A stretch of DNA of 64,000 nt from contig JADJTP010000003.1 of the NCBI GenBank assembly GCA_016711095.1, positions 868,001 to 932,000 of the forward strand, read 5' to 3'. A program made the position numbers and the translations under genes. Source of the stretch: Actinomycetales bacterium. Lineage in GTDB: Bacteria; Actinomycetota; Actinomycetes; Actinomycetales; Dermatophilaceae. The notes below the pieces were generated by a model that worked only from the letters and a program-made list of their open reading frames with translations, made no database searches and was not told the DNA's origin. Numbering within the stretch: the stretch's first letter is position 1; each line of letters starts with the position of its first letter. Positions 9,063-18,295 of the stretch are shown here, in pieces.

Positions 9063-10337
9063 TTATCCGGGCGGGGCGATGATGATCGGGTCGTTGGTCC
9101 GCAGGGGGAGGCCGTCGCGCCGTTCGAGGTGGCGCACGGCCGGAACACACAGCACCAGCAGCAGAGTGGTGACGATGACTGCCGTGACCACCCACAGCCA
9201 GGTCGCATAGCCGGTCGCTTCGGCGACCGGGCCAGTGAGCGCCAGCCCGATCGGGCGAGCCAAGAAGGAACCGAGGACATCGAACCCGTAGACCCGGGCC
9301 AGCTTGTCCGGGGCGACGTTCTGCTGGATCGCCAGATCCCAGTTCACCGAGAAGATCTCCAACCCCAGCCCGTGCAAGAAGGCCCCGGCCAGGACGAGCC
9401 CGAGGCTGACGTTGGCCGCCAGCGCCGCGGGAAAGCAGGCGGTGAGCAGCAGCAGCACCGTGCCGGCATACAGGGAGCGCCGCGGCCGCCAGCGCAAGGT
9501 GATCGCCGCGCCGACCATGAAGCCGACCATGAGCACGGCCAGCGCCCACCCCCAGGCCGCCGCGCCGTAATGGTCTTGGACGACGATCGGCCCGAGCACC
9601 CCCTGTGCGCTGGCGTAGAAGAGGTGATAGACGAGAGCCTGGCTGATCAGAACCCACAGCCAGGTATGCCGGAAGACCTCGGCGGCGCCCTCGCGGGCCT
9701 GGACGAGCACGGACTGCTGGGTTTCGCGGGCCACCGGCGCGGGCAAGCGCATGCTCGCGAAATAGGCAGCGGCGACCAAGAAGGTCACTGCGTCGGCCGC
9801 GATCGCCCAGCCCGCGCCGACGCCCGCGACGATGATGCCAGCCGCAGCGAAGCCCGCAACGCTGGCCGCGTTCGTCCCGAGGCGGCGCCAGCTGATCGCG
9901 CGCTGCAGCATCGCCTCGGGCACGGTCTCGCGAGTCACGGCCTGGGATGCCGGGCTGGCGAGAGCGCCCAGACAACCGGTGACCGCGCCTGCCGCCGCGA
10001 GCATGGGGATGGACGCCCAGCCCTGCAACACGCCCATCGCGAGGACGCCCTGAGTCACAGCCGAAGCCAGCGACGAACCCTGCAGCAAGGCGGCCCGCGG
10101 CACCCGGTCGCCAAGGACACCACCGAGCAAGACGGTGAGTACTTGGGCCACGGCGTATGCCGCCACCACGAGCCCCAACTGCGTGGCAGTGCCGCCGAGA
10201 TGGAGGACGGCGAAGGCGGTGGCGACGGGGCTGAGGGCGTTGCCGAACGCGCTCACCGTCGTCGCGGTGACGAGCCGACGAAAGTGCACGGACTGCCAGG
10301 GCCCCGCCGCGAGGGAGGGTCCGTGCTCGCGTGCCAT
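9063..10337 (-). CDS. Major facilitator superfamily (MFS) transporter
   Basis: About 424 residues from ATG 10337 (weak GGTGG site); GTG 10346 is an alternative. About twelve hydrophobic segments are visible, with the MFS loop GGVLGDRVPRAALLQG between helices 2 and 3. SVHFRRLVTATTVSAFGNAL and repeated Gly/Ala-rich helices are typical of the MFS_3 (enterobactin exporter-like) group. The esterase gene follows directly. An export role, for example of siderophore or drug, is inferred from this similarity and the neighbour. Confidence 0.85.
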   Translation of the reverse strand: MAREHGPSLAAGPWQSVHFRRLVTATTVSAFGNALSPVATAFAVLHLGGTATQLGLVVAAYAVAQVLTVLLGGVLGDRVPRAALLQGSSLASAVTQGVLAMGVLQGWASIPMLAAAGAVTGCLGALASPASQAVTRETVPEAMLQRAISWRRLGTNAASVAGFAAAGIIVAGVGAGWAIAADAVTFLVAAAYFASMRLPAPVARETQQSVLVQAREGAAEVFRHTWLWVLISQALVYHLFYASAQGVLGPIVVQDHYGAAAWGWALAVLMVGFMVGAAITLRWRPRRSLYAGTVLLLLTACFPAALAANVSLGLVLAGAFLHGLGLEIFSVNWDLAIQQNVAPDKLARVYGFDVLGSFLARPIGLALTGPVAEATGYATWLWVVTAVIVTTLLLVLCVPAVRHLERRDGLPLRTNDPIIIAPPG

Positions 10338-10441
10338 GGTAGCCACCGTAGACGTTTCAGCAGCCGCTCGTTGCTAAAGGAAAGTTCACGGTTTCACCCG
10401 GCGCCACCCAAGAGGATCTTTGGGGGCGGGTGGTTGGCGCC

Positions 10442-10912
10442 TCAGGACGTGAAGCGCTGCTCGATCCGCTCCAGCGTGCGCGCCATATTGACCCGAGCCT
10501 GAGAGCCCATGAAGCGACGGACCAGCGGGCGCGACAGCGGGGCCTCGCGGGAGATGTCCCATGATTCGCGCACGAGCGTGCCGCCCTCGGCCGGCTCAAG
10601 CTCATAGCGCCAGATCCGCCCGGTGAACACCTTGTCCAGCGGGGCGGCCGCCAGCGTGCGCCAAGCGATCCGCCGGCCGTCGATGAACTCGACGACCTCG
10701 TTGCGGGTCGCATATCCGAGACCCATCTTCATGTTCATCCCGAAGACGTCGCCGATAGCGAGCCGGCGCGCCCTCCCGCTGCTCGGACCCAGGACCGTGC
10801 CCGACCCGTCGATCTCGGGGTGACGCGACGGGTCGGCCAGCAGGTCGAAGATTGCGTCGGCGGGTGCTGGGATGAGTCGCTGGACGGTGATGAGGTCACG
10901 CGGGTTGGTCAT
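10442..10912 (-). CDS. SRPBCC (START/polyketide cyclase-like) protein, possible Rv0910-type toxin
   Basis: 156 residues. The start VQRLIPAPADAIFDLLADPS followed by HPEIDGSG is the first strand and helix of the SRPBCC fold, and a long C-terminal helix (ARVNMARTLERIEQRF) closes the ligand cavity. The gene lies 40 bp downstream of an MT0933/Rv0909-family antitoxin-like gene on the same strand. In Mycobacterium tuberculosis Rv0909 is paired with the SRPBCC protein Rv0910, described as a toxin. The arrangement here is the same, but sequence similarity to Rv0910 looks modest, so a general lipid-binding role remains possible. Confidence 0.7.
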   Translation of the reverse strand: MTNPRDLITVQRLIPAPADAIFDLLADPSRHPEIDGSGTVLGPSSGRARRLAIGDVFGMNMKMGLGYATRNEVVEFIDGRRIAWRTLAAAPLDKVFTGRIWRYELEPAEGGTLVRESWDISREAPLSRPLVRRFMGSQARVNMARTLERIEQRFTS

Positions 10913-10952
10913 GGTCAGCGACGCTAACAGGCAGGGCGCTCCGGGTCGTGCG

Positions 10953-11315
10953 TCAAACCTCGTCGGTATGCCGAGCCCACGAGGTGGGGGCATCCTGCGG
11001 GGTGTCGGCGGGTGCGTCGCTGAAGTCGTTGCCCGAGGCGGGCCGCTTCGTCGCGAGCTTGTCGACCCCGGCGACGACCTGGGTGCGGACCTTGTCGACC
11101 TGCGTGGCGTACTTGCCGTCGGTGCGCTCGTCAATGGCCGAGCCGGCCTTGTCGAGCAGGCCGGCGACCCGCTCGCGGTTGTCATGCGCCAGCTCGCCGA
11201 CATGGCCGACGGCCCGCTTGACCGCCTTTTCGGCGACGACAGTGAGTTCATCGACGCGCCGGTCGAGATCGAGATCGTCGAGTTTGGACTTGAGAGTCTC
11301 GGTGATGGAGGACAT
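10953..11315 (-). CDS. Rv0909/MT0933-like antitoxin family protein
   Basis: 120 residues from ATG 11315; AGGGGAACG precedes this ATG, and the in-frame sequence upstream of it is low complexity. Composition is highly charged and helical (MSSITETLKSKLDDLDLDRR, then KAVKRAVGHVGELAHDNR and AGSAIDERTDGKYATQVDKV). DERTDGKYA is the hallmark of the MT0933 antitoxin family. The first gene of a two-gene unit with the SRPBCC protein downstream. No DNA-binding motif is evident. Confidence 0.75.
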   Translation of the reverse strand: MSSITETLKSKLDDLDLDRRVDELTVVAEKAVKRAVGHVGELAHDNRERVAGLLDKAGSAIDERTDGKYATQVDKVRTQVVAGVDKLATKRPASGNDFSDAPADTPQDAPTSWARHTDEV

Positions 11316-11407
11316 CTGTGGCGTTCCCCTGCCGTGTGGGTGGGTGTGCAGCCCCAGCTGATCCGGGGAGCCATCCTCATCAACGAGGTCTGCGCGCCCG
11401 CTGTTCC

Positions 11408-11473
11408 CGCCCTCGCCCGTCGAAGCGGATGTCCCCACCTCGCTCCTTGTTGTGCCGCCCTCGCCCGTCGAAG
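11408..11473. repeat. Direct repeat of CCGCCCTCGCCCGTCGAA
   Basis: An 18-bp sequence occurs twice about 50 bp apart in the gap between the VOC gene and the antitoxin gene. The second copy runs into the 57-bp palindromic element. Confidence 0.6.
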
Positions 11474-11525
11474 GTGCAGTTGACGTGGTTTCCCGGCCCC
11501 TGAAGCACCGTTTTCTGCACTCTCG
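11469..11525. repeat. 57-bp dispersed palindromic repeat, copy 1
   Basis: Begins CGAAGGTGCAGTTG and ends CTGCACTCTCG, so its outer arms pair (GTGCAG/CTGCAC). It aligns without gaps to 28585-28641: the outer 14 and 11 bases are nearly identical and the centre varies. Both copies are intergenic. Confidence 0.65.
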
Positions 11526-11543
11526 GGGTCGGTATCTCGTCGA

Positions 11544-11990
11544 TCAGCCCTGCTGGGGAGCCTCCGAGGGCTCGCTCGCCCCGCCCGGACCGGCGATGTT
11601 GATCATCCACGGTGTGCCAAATCGGTCGATGCACATGCCGTATGCGTCGCCCCACACCTGCGCTTCGAGCGGGGTGACGACGGTGGCGCCCTCGCTGAGC
11701 CTGTCCCAGTAGCCGTGCAGCAGCTCGCTGTCGTCGCCGGTGAGCGCGACGGTCACCGACCCGCCCACGCTGTGCTCCATCTGCGGGGGCGTGTCGGCGG
11801 CCATGATGATGTACCCGTCCGGAGTCTCCAGCTGGGAGTGCATGATCTGCTCGCCGATGCCGCCCTCGGTCATCCCGAACTCGGCGAAGGTCATGCGGCT
11901 GACCTCGCCGCCGAAGACCTCCTGGTAGAAGTCCATCGCCTCGCGAGCAGTGTCGCGGAAGGACAGGTAGGGGTTAAGGCGGGAAGCCAT
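11544..11990 (-). CDS. VOC-family (PhnB/glyoxalase-like) protein
   Basis: 148 residues from ATG 11990, with AGGAAGGTG upstream. MASRLNPYLSFRDTAREAMD, then FYQEVFGGEVSRMTF and DGYIIMAADTP match the PhnB / 3-demethylubiquinone methyltransferase-like subgroup of vicinal-oxygen-chelate proteins. The C-terminal WGDAYGMCIDRFGTPWMIN is the typical closing segment. Many members lack a known reaction; none can be assigned here. Single gene. Confidence 0.85.
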   Translation of the reverse strand: MASRLNPYLSFRDTAREAMDFYQEVFGGEVSRMTFAEFGMTEGGIGEQIMHSQLETPDGYIIMAADTPPQMEHSVGGSVTVALTGDDSELLHGYWDRLSEGATVVTPLEAQVWGDAYGMCIDRFGTPWMINIAGPGGASEPSEAPQQG

Positions 11991-12088
11991 CGCGGTCACC
12001 TTCCTGAATCGTCGGATGACGCCCAACCGTATGCCGTCCGAGCGTCTTGAGCGGGTGATCGCGGAAACTACCCGCCGTCCGTGACGTC

Positions 12089-14590
12089 TCAGGACTGGAC
12101 CCGGGCACTCGTGGGGTCATAGAGCGGGCGCAGCGAGACGCGCGCGGCATACCGGTGTCCGGCGATGTCGACCTCCCACGCGCCGGCGGCCAGCCAATCA
12201 GCGGTGACCCGCAACCCTCCCCCGCTCACCATGGCCAGCCCGACGGCACCCCCGAGCGTCCAGCCGTAGGAACCAGATCGCACGTCGCCGACCGGCACCC
12301 CGTCACGCAACAGGATCTCGGCGTGGTGCAGCTGCGGCTCGGGGTCCAGCAGGAGCACCTGGACCAGGCGCTGGCTTGGCGGGCGGGCCGCAAGGGCAGC
12401 CAGGGCAGCGAGGGTCGGCCCGCGCCCGATCCAGTCGACCGGCTTGTCCTTGGCCACCGCGAACCCGAGCCCGACGCTGGCCAGGTCGTCGGTGTTGTCG
12501 ATGTCGTGGCCATAGTCGCGGTAGGCCTTCTCAAGACGCAAGCTGCCCAACGCCTTGAGCCCGACGTGGCGCAGACCCATGGGTCCGCCCGCCTCGACGA
12601 GGGTGTCGTAGACGTGCCCGGCGTGCTCGACCGGCACATAGAGCTCCCACCCGAGCTCGCCGACATAGGTGATTCGCACAGCGAGGACGGGCGCGCAGCC
12701 GATGTCGACCCACCGCGCGTCGCGGAAGGCGAAGGCCTCAGGCGAGAAGTCGCTCTCGCTCGTGGCCTGCAACACCTCGCGCGAGCGCGGGCCTTGGACG
12801 TTGACCTGGGCGTACGCCGCCGTCACGTCGCTGACGCGGACATCCGCCCCGACCGTATGCCGCCCCAGCCAGGCGAGCGTGTGGCCATGGGCGGTGTCCG
12901 AGGCGACGACCAGGAACCTCTCCTCGGCCAGCCGGGTGACGGTGAGGTCGGCTTCGATACCCCCGAGCTCGTTGAGCCACTGTGTGTAGGTGATCCGCCC
13001 GACCTCGCCGGCGACCGCTGCGGCGCTGATCCGATCCAGGACCGCTGCGGCGTCGGGGCCTTCGACGAGGAACTTCGCCATGAACGACATGTCGATGAGG
13101 CCGACGCCGGTGCGGACCGCCTCATGTTCAGCCCGCCAGTGCTCGAACCACGCCTGCCGATCCCATGACGGCTCAGCCGTCGGGGTCTGGCCGGGGCCGG
13201 CATACCAGTCGGGTGACTCCCAACCGCTGACGTCCTTGAACCAGGCCCCTTGAGCAATCATCTTGTCGTGCAACGGGCTTCGCTTCACGCCCCGCCCGGT
13301 GCGCAACTGGGTGCCCGGGGCGTGGGCGGCATAGACGGTGCCAAGGATCTCGCCGGTGCGGGCCGCCCGGAAGCGCGGAGTGAGCTGCCAGGGCTGGAAA
13401 CGGTCGACATTGAAACCGGTGACGTCGACGTCCGGATGGCCGGTGGTGATCCATTGCGCCATCACTCGCCCGAGCCCACCGCTGGACAGAATGCCCACCG
13501 AGTTGAGGCCCGCCGCCACGAAATAGCCGCGGATCCCGGGGGCCTCGCCGACGGCGGGCTGCAGGTCTGGGGTGAACGACTCGGGCCCGCAGAAGAAAGC
13601 GCGGATACCGGTCTCGAGGGTGATCGGGACCCGCTCCATCGCGGTGCGCAGGTAGGGCTCCATCCGCTCCCAGTCGGGCTCGAGCGTGCCGAACGAAAAG
13701 TCGCGCGGTATGCCGCCCACCCGCCAGGCCGCGGCCCGCGGTTCGAAGAGGCCGACCATCATCCCGCCACCCTCCTCGCGGTAATAGCCGTAGGCCGCAG
13801 GGTCCTCGAAGACAGGGGCCTGTGGGCTCATTCCGACGATCGGCTCGGTGAGGAGGTAGTAGTGCTCGGCGGCTTGGTTCGGAATCACGACGCCATTGCG
13901 GCCGCCGAGCTCCCGCGCCCACATGCCTGCCGCGTTGACGGCGAACTCGCACTCGATGTCCACGGTGTCATCGCCGTGGGCGACGCGCACCCCGACGACT
14001 CGCCCCTTGTGCGTCAGCACGGATTCCGCAGTGGCGCCCTCGACGATCCGGACGCCGAGCAGCTTGGCGCCGCGAGCGAGTGACATGGTGAGGTCGACGG
14101 GGTTGACCCGCCCGTCGCCGGGCACATAGAAGCCCGCCAGCAAGTCGTCGGTCTTCGCCAGCGGGAAGAGCTCGGCGATCTCCCGCGGGGTGATCTCGTG
14201 GACCTCCAGGCCTTGGGTGCGCTGGAAGGCGGCGATCCGGCGGTATTCGTGCAACCGCCCGGGGTCGGCCGCCGCCTCGATGAGCCCGACCGGCTTGAAC
14301 CCGGTCGCGAGGCCGGTCTCGGCCTCCAGCCGGGCATACAGCTCGCGCCCATAGAGACGGATCGCGGTCGAGGTGTGCGAGGTCGATCCGAAACAGGTCA
14401 TCAGGCCCGCGGCGTGCCACGTCGTGCCGGAGGTGAGCCGGTCACGCTCCAGGACGAGGACGTCGGTCCAGCCGAGATGGGCCAGATGGTAGGCGATCGA
14501 GGCGCCGATCACCCCGCCGCCGATGACAACGACCCGGGCGGCGGCGGGCAAGCTGGACGACGACGATGATGACGGCACGGCGGTGCTCAC
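12089..14590 (-). CDS. FAD-dependent dimethylglycine/sarcosine dehydrogenase-like protein with GcvT domain
   Basis: 833 residues. The N-terminus is a DAO-type FAD domain (VVVIGGGVIGASIAYHLAHL, residues 20-39) with SGTTWHAAGLM near 53-63, the histidine of which carries covalent FAD in this family. A FAD-dependent oxidoreductase central domain ends near residue 430. The remainder is a GcvT-like aminomethyltransferase domain (VGLIDMSFMAKFLVEGPDAA; ITYVGELGWELYVP) that transfers the C1 unit to tetrahydrofolate. The predicted reaction is oxidative demethylation of dimethylglycine, sarcosine or a related N-methyl compound. GTG start. Transcribed alone and divergent from the helicase gene. Confidence 0.85.
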   Translation of the reverse strand: MSTAVPSSSSSSSLPAAARVVVIGGGVIGASIAYHLAHLGWTDVLVLERDRLTSGTTWHAAGLMTCFGSTSHTSTAIRLYGRELYARLEAETGLATGFKPVGLIEAAADPGRLHEYRRIAAFQRTQGLEVHEITPREIAELFPLAKTDDLLAGFYVPGDGRVNPVDLTMSLARGAKLLGVRIVEGATAESVLTHKGRVVGVRVAHGDDTVDIECEFAVNAAGMWARELGGRNGVVIPNQAAEHYYLLTEPIVGMSPQAPVFEDPAAYGYYREEGGGMMVGLFEPRAAAWRVGGIPRDFSFGTLEPDWERMEPYLRTAMERVPITLETGIRAFFCGPESFTPDLQPAVGEAPGIRGYFVAAGLNSVGILSSGGLGRVMAQWITTGHPDVDVTGFNVDRFQPWQLTPRFRAARTGEILGTVYAAHAPGTQLRTGRGVKRSPLHDKMIAQGAWFKDVSGWESPDWYAGPGQTPTAEPSWDRQAWFEHWRAEHEAVRTGVGLIDMSFMAKFLVEGPDAAAVLDRISAAAVAGEVGRITYTQWLNELGGIEADLTVTRLAEERFLVVASDTAHGHTLAWLGRHTVGADVRVSDVTAAYAQVNVQGPRSREVLQATSESDFSPEAFAFRDARWVDIGCAPVLAVRITYVGELGWELYVPVEHAGHVYDTLVEAGGPMGLRHVGLKALGSLRLEKAYRDYGHDIDNTDDLASVGLGFAVAKDKPVDWIGRGPTLAALAALAARPPSQRLVQVLLLDPEPQLHHAEILLRDGVPVGDVRSGSYGWTLGGAVGLAMVSGGGLRVTADWLAAGAWEVDIAGHRYAARVSLRPLYDPTSARVQS

Positions 14591-14723
14591 CGCACGAACC
14601 TAGCGGTCCCGCCGGCAGGTGAGCTCGGCGGACCGGCCGGGCGTCCGGTGGGCGACCGGGCGATCGAGCAGGGCCTGCGAGCGGCATACAGTGCCGTGGT
14701 CTGTCTTATCTACGGGAGTTGCG

Positions 14724-17700
14724 ATGTCCGCCGACCTGGTCGCCCTCGGGGCTCGGCTGCGCCTGCTCGGCGACCCTGCCCTGCGTGCGGCCGCCGGTTC
14801 GACGACCTTCATCCGCGGGCAGGGGTATGCCGCCCAAGGCCGGGTCACGGGGCTCACCGCGACGGGTCCGTGGGAGGTGAGCGCGCAGGTCCGCGGGTCG
14901 GGGCGCAGCTATCGCACCCGGGTCGAGCTCTATCTCAGCCAGGGCGAGCCGATGTGGACGGGTGAGTGCACCTGCCCGATGCAGGTGGACTGCAAGCACG
15001 CGGTGGCCCTGGCCATCGTGGCTCGACAGACCTTCGGCTTGGCCGGGTCGCTCTCGGCGGTCCCGATGGCCGGCCACACTCCCGGGCGCCCAACCGGCCC
15101 GGGGCCGGGGCCGGGGCAGGGGCCGGGGAGAGCCACTTTGGCCGCGGTGCCCCTGGTCCCGCCCGTCCCGTCCTGGGAGCGGGCACTGCGCGATGTCGTC
15201 GGCGACGCCGGGACCGATGCGCAATTCTCCCCCGTCGGCCTGCTGTTCGAGGTGCAGCGGGCCACCCTCAATCGCTACTCGGCGCCCGACGCACCTGAGG
15301 CCTTGGTGACCATTCGGCCGGTCGTGCCGGGCAAGACGGGGTGGGTCCGCAACGGGTTGACGTGGAGCAACCTCGACTATGCGACCCCCTACGGCCAGCT
15401 CCGGATCAACCCCGCGCACCAGAGTGCGCTGAAGGCGCTCGTCGCCGTCGCCCGCCAGCCCTACGGCTACCGACCCATCGCCGACCGGGTCGAGGTTGGT
15501 GCTCTCGGGCGCGGCTGGTTCGGCTCCTTGAGCGACTGCCGCCGGGTCGGCATCCGGCTGCTGACCGACCCCAAGCGCAGCGGTGAGGTCGTGTTGGCCA
15601 CCGAGTATGCCCGGGTCGCCCTGCACCTCACCCTGGCCGACGACGGAGCGGTGGACGTCGAGCCGCACGTCCAGGCTCCGGCGGAGATCGTTGCGACGCA
15701 ATCGCGTTGGCACCCGATCGGGGTTCCGCCGAGCGGCCTGTGGGCCGCCTCGGGGGCGGATCTCGTTGTCGCCGCCTTCGATCCGCCGGTCGACGCGCCG
15801 ACGCATCGGTGGCTCTCCCAGGGGGCCCTTCGGGTGCCGGCGGTCGACGTGCCGCGGTTCTTCGTCAGCCACCTCTCGGCCTTGTCGAAGCGCTTCGAGG
15901 TCCTGTCTCCCGACGACAGCGTCGAGATCCCGGCCGTCGGGGCCCCTCGACTGCGGCTGCGGCTCACCCACGAGCCGGGCTTGCGTATCTCGCTCGCCTG
16001 GTCATTCACGTATGCCGTCGGCTCCGATGTCCTCGACATCCCCGTCGGGTCGACCGTCGACCGGGGGGTCCGCACCCTCGAGGCCGAGGAGGCGATCATC
16101 GAGAGCCTCGACGCCCTGGACAAGGCGCCCGGCCTACGGACAGCGCGGCCCACCGGGCGCTGGGTGCTGCAACCGACCTCGGGCCTGAGCGGCTCCCCGA
16201 TGTTGCGCTTCCTCAACCTCGTCCTGCCCCGGCTCGAGGAGCACCACGAGGTCGACGTGGAGGTCCTCGGCCGGCCGGTGCCCTACGCCGAGGCCGAAGA
16301 GGCTCCGACGGTTCGCCTGGCGATCACCGAGTCGGGCGAGTCCACCGACTGGTTCGACCTCGACGTGCAGGTCCGGGTCGGCGAACAGGACGTGCCCATC
16401 CGCACCCTCGTCACCGCCCTCACCCTCGGTGAGGAGCACGTCATCCTCCCCACCGGTACGTGGTTCCGGGTCGAGCGTCCCGAGCTGCAGGAGCTGCGAC
16501 GCCTCGTCGAAGAGGCCCGGGCGATGTCCGACGACCCCAAGGGCCCGTTGCGCTTGTCGGCCTATCAGGCCGATCTCTGGGCCGAGTTGGAAGAGCTCGG
16601 CGTCGTTCAGGAGCAGAGCGAGCGCTGGCGCGCCCTCGTCGCCGGGCTCGCGGGCGCCGCCGAGGGTGCCGCCGTGGAGCCGGTCGAGGTGCCCGCCGGA
16701 CTAGCCGCCGAGCTACGGCACTACCAGCACAGCGGCTATGAGTGGCTGACCTTCCTGCTCCGGGCCGGCCTGGGCGGGATCCTGGCCGACGACATGGGGC
16801 TGGGCAAGACCATGCAGACCCTCGCCATGATCCTGCGGGCCGTGCAGGACCGCGAGAACACTCCGGCGACCGAGGCGGCAGGTGAGCGGGCGGCATACCC
16901 TCCGTTTCTCGTCGTCGCCCCCACCTCGGTGCTGCCGACGTGGCTCGCCGAGGCTGCCCGGTTCGCCCCCTCGCTTCGCGTCGTCGCGCTCGGCGAGACC
17001 ACCAAGCGGCGGCGCGGCTCGATCACTGCTGCGGTCGCGGGGGCCGACCTGGTGGTCACGACGTATGCCGTGTTCCGCATCGACGCGGAGGCGTTCCGGG
17101 AGTGCGCGTGGTCGGCGCTCATCCTCGACGAGGCGCAGTTCGTCAAGAACCACCAGTCGCAGGTCTATCAATGCGCCCGGCTGCTGCCCGCGCCGACGAA
17201 GCTGGCGATCACCGGCACGCCCATGGAGAACAACCTCATGGAGCTCTGGGCGCTGCTGTCGATCGTCGCACCGGGGCTGTTCCCCCGGCCGACGGCCTTT
17301 CAGGAGCACTTCCGACGACCCATCGAAAGCGGCGCTTCGCCCGACCGTCTCGACACGTTGCGCCGGCGCATCCGGCCGGTCATGCTCCGGCGCACCAAGG
17401 AGGCGGTGGCCAGCGAGCTGCCGCCCAAGCAGGAACAGGTCATCGAGATCGCCCTGTCGCCGCGTCATCGTCGGATCTACGACCGGGTCCTCGCCCATGA
17501 GCGACAGCGGATCCTCGGTCTGCTCGACGACGCCCAACGCAACCGGATCGCCATCCTGCGCTCGCTGACCCGAATGCGCCGGCTCTGCCTCGACCCTGTG
17601 CTTGACGACCCGGCCCACGCCGGGGTCGGCTCGGCCAAGGTCGACGCCCTGTTGGAGCTGCTCGGACCCGTCCTCGCCGAGGGGCACCAGGCGCTCATCT

Positions 17701-18131
17701 TCAGCCAGTTCACCGGCTTCCTTGCGACGGTGCGGGCCCGGCTGGACGCCGAGGGCGTCACCTACGCCTATCTCGACGGGCGCACCCGCAAGCGCGCGGA
17801 GGCCATCGCGTCGTTCAGGGACGGCGAGCGGCAGGTGTTCGTCGTGTCGCTGAAGGCTGGCGGCTTCGGACTCACCCTGACGGAGGCCGACTACGTCTTC
17901 CTGCTCGACCCGTGGTGGAACCCGGCGACCGAGGCCCAGGCCATCGACCGGACCCACCGGATCGGCCAGGACAAACACGTCTTCGTCTATCGGCTCGTTG
18001 CCACCGACACCATCGAGGACAAGGTTCTGGCCCTACAGGCCCGCAAGCGCGAACTCTTCACCCGAGTCATCGACGAGGGTGCCCTCGCCAGCGGCGTGCT
18101 CTCCGCCGAGGACATCCGCGGTCTGCTCTGA
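14724..18131 (+). CDS. SNF2-family DEAD/DEAH helicase with SWIM zinc finger
   Basis: About 1135 residues from ATG 14724, with GGGAG six bases upstream. A SWIM zinc finger (C-T-C-P...C-K-H within GECTCPMQVDCKHAVA) lies near residues 80-93. The C-terminal half is a complete SNF2 ATPase: LADDMGLGKTMQT (Walker A, about 690), ILDEAQFVKN (DEAQ box), ITGTPMENNLMELW, and AIDRTHRIGQ (motif VI, about 1080). The middle third is the bacterial SNF2-associated region. These proteins translocate on double-stranded DNA and may act in repair or defence; no defence partner is adjacent. Convergent with crtB. Confidence 0.9.
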   Translation: MSADLVALGARLRLLGDPALRAAAGSTTFIRGQGYAAQGRVTGLTATGPWEVSAQVRGSGRSYRTRVELYLSQGEPMWTGECTCPMQVDCKHAVALAIVARQTFGLAGSLSAVPMAGHTPGRPTGPGPGPGQGPGRATLAAVPLVPPVPSWERALRDVVGDAGTDAQFSPVGLLFEVQRATLNRYSAPDAPEALVTIRPVVPGKTGWVRNGLTWSNLDYATPYGQLRINPAHQSALKALVAVARQPYGYRPIADRVEVGALGRGWFGSLSDCRRVGIRLLTDPKRSGEVVLATEYARVALHLTLADDGAVDVEPHVQAPAEIVATQSRWHPIGVPPSGLWAASGADLVVAAFDPPVDAPTHRWLSQGALRVPAVDVPRFFVSHLSALSKRFEVLSPDDSVEIPAVGAPRLRLRLTHEPGLRISLAWSFTYAVGSDVLDIPVGSTVDRGVRTLEAEEAIIESLDALDKAPGLRTARPTGRWVLQPTSGLSGSPMLRFLNLVLPRLEEHHEVDVEVLGRPVPYAEAEEAPTVRLAITESGESTDWFDLDVQVRVGEQDVPIRTLVTALTLGEEHVILPTGTWFRVERPELQELRRLVEEARAMSDDPKGPLRLSAYQADLWAELEELGVVQEQSERWRALVAGLAGAAEGAAVEPVEVPAGLAAELRHYQHSGYEWLTFLLRAGLGGILADDMGLGKTMQTLAMILRAVQDRENTPATEAAGERAAYPPFLVVAPTSVLPTWLAEAARFAPSLRVVALGETTKRRRGSITAAVAGADLVVTTYAVFRIDAEAFRECAWSALILDEAQFVKNHQSQVYQCARLLPAPTKLAITGTPMENNLMELWALLSIVAPGLFPRPTAFQEHFRRPIESGASPDRLDTLRRRIRPVMLRRTKEAVASELPPKQEQVIEIALSPRHRRIYDRVLAHERQRILGLLDDAQRNRIAILRSLTRMRRLCLDPVLDDPAHAGVGSAKVDALLELLGPVLAEGHQALIFSQFTGFLATVRARLDAEGVTYAYLDGRTRKRAEAIASFRDGERQVFVVSLKAGGFGLTLTEADYVFLLDPWWNPATEAQAIDRTHRIGQDKHVFVYRLVATDTIEDKVLALQARKRELFTRVIDEGALASGVLSAEDIRGLL

Positions 18132-18200
18132 GCGGCACAGCCCCGTCAGACGGTGGCGCGACGGCAGGCGGCATACGAGGCCACCGCCTCGACCCCCCTC

Positions 18201-18269
18201 GCTATTCGGAGGTTCCGTTCCTGATCGGGGGCGCGCACCCTCCGAACAGGGCCGTAACCTCCGAATAGC
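18201..18269. terminator. Inverted repeat between convergent helicase and crtB genes
   Basis: GCTATTCGGAGGTT (18201-18214) pairs perfectly with AACCTCCGAATAGC (18256-18269) across a 41-base loop that itself holds CCCTCCGAACAGGG. It sits between two convergent stops, so a bidirectional terminator or repeat element is likely. There is no T-tract. Confidence 0.55.
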
Positions 18270-18295
18270 CGGGTGGGGACACCCCGCCGGAACGC

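Noticed and set aside
8766..10502. 578-codon frame opposite the esterase and MFS genes
   Set aside because: Composition is Asp/Arg/Gly-rich shadow sequence; both opposite-strand genes have clear family motifs.
16713..17978. 421-codon leftward frame opposite the SNF2 helicase
   Set aside because: Antisense of conserved helicase motifs; not protein-like.
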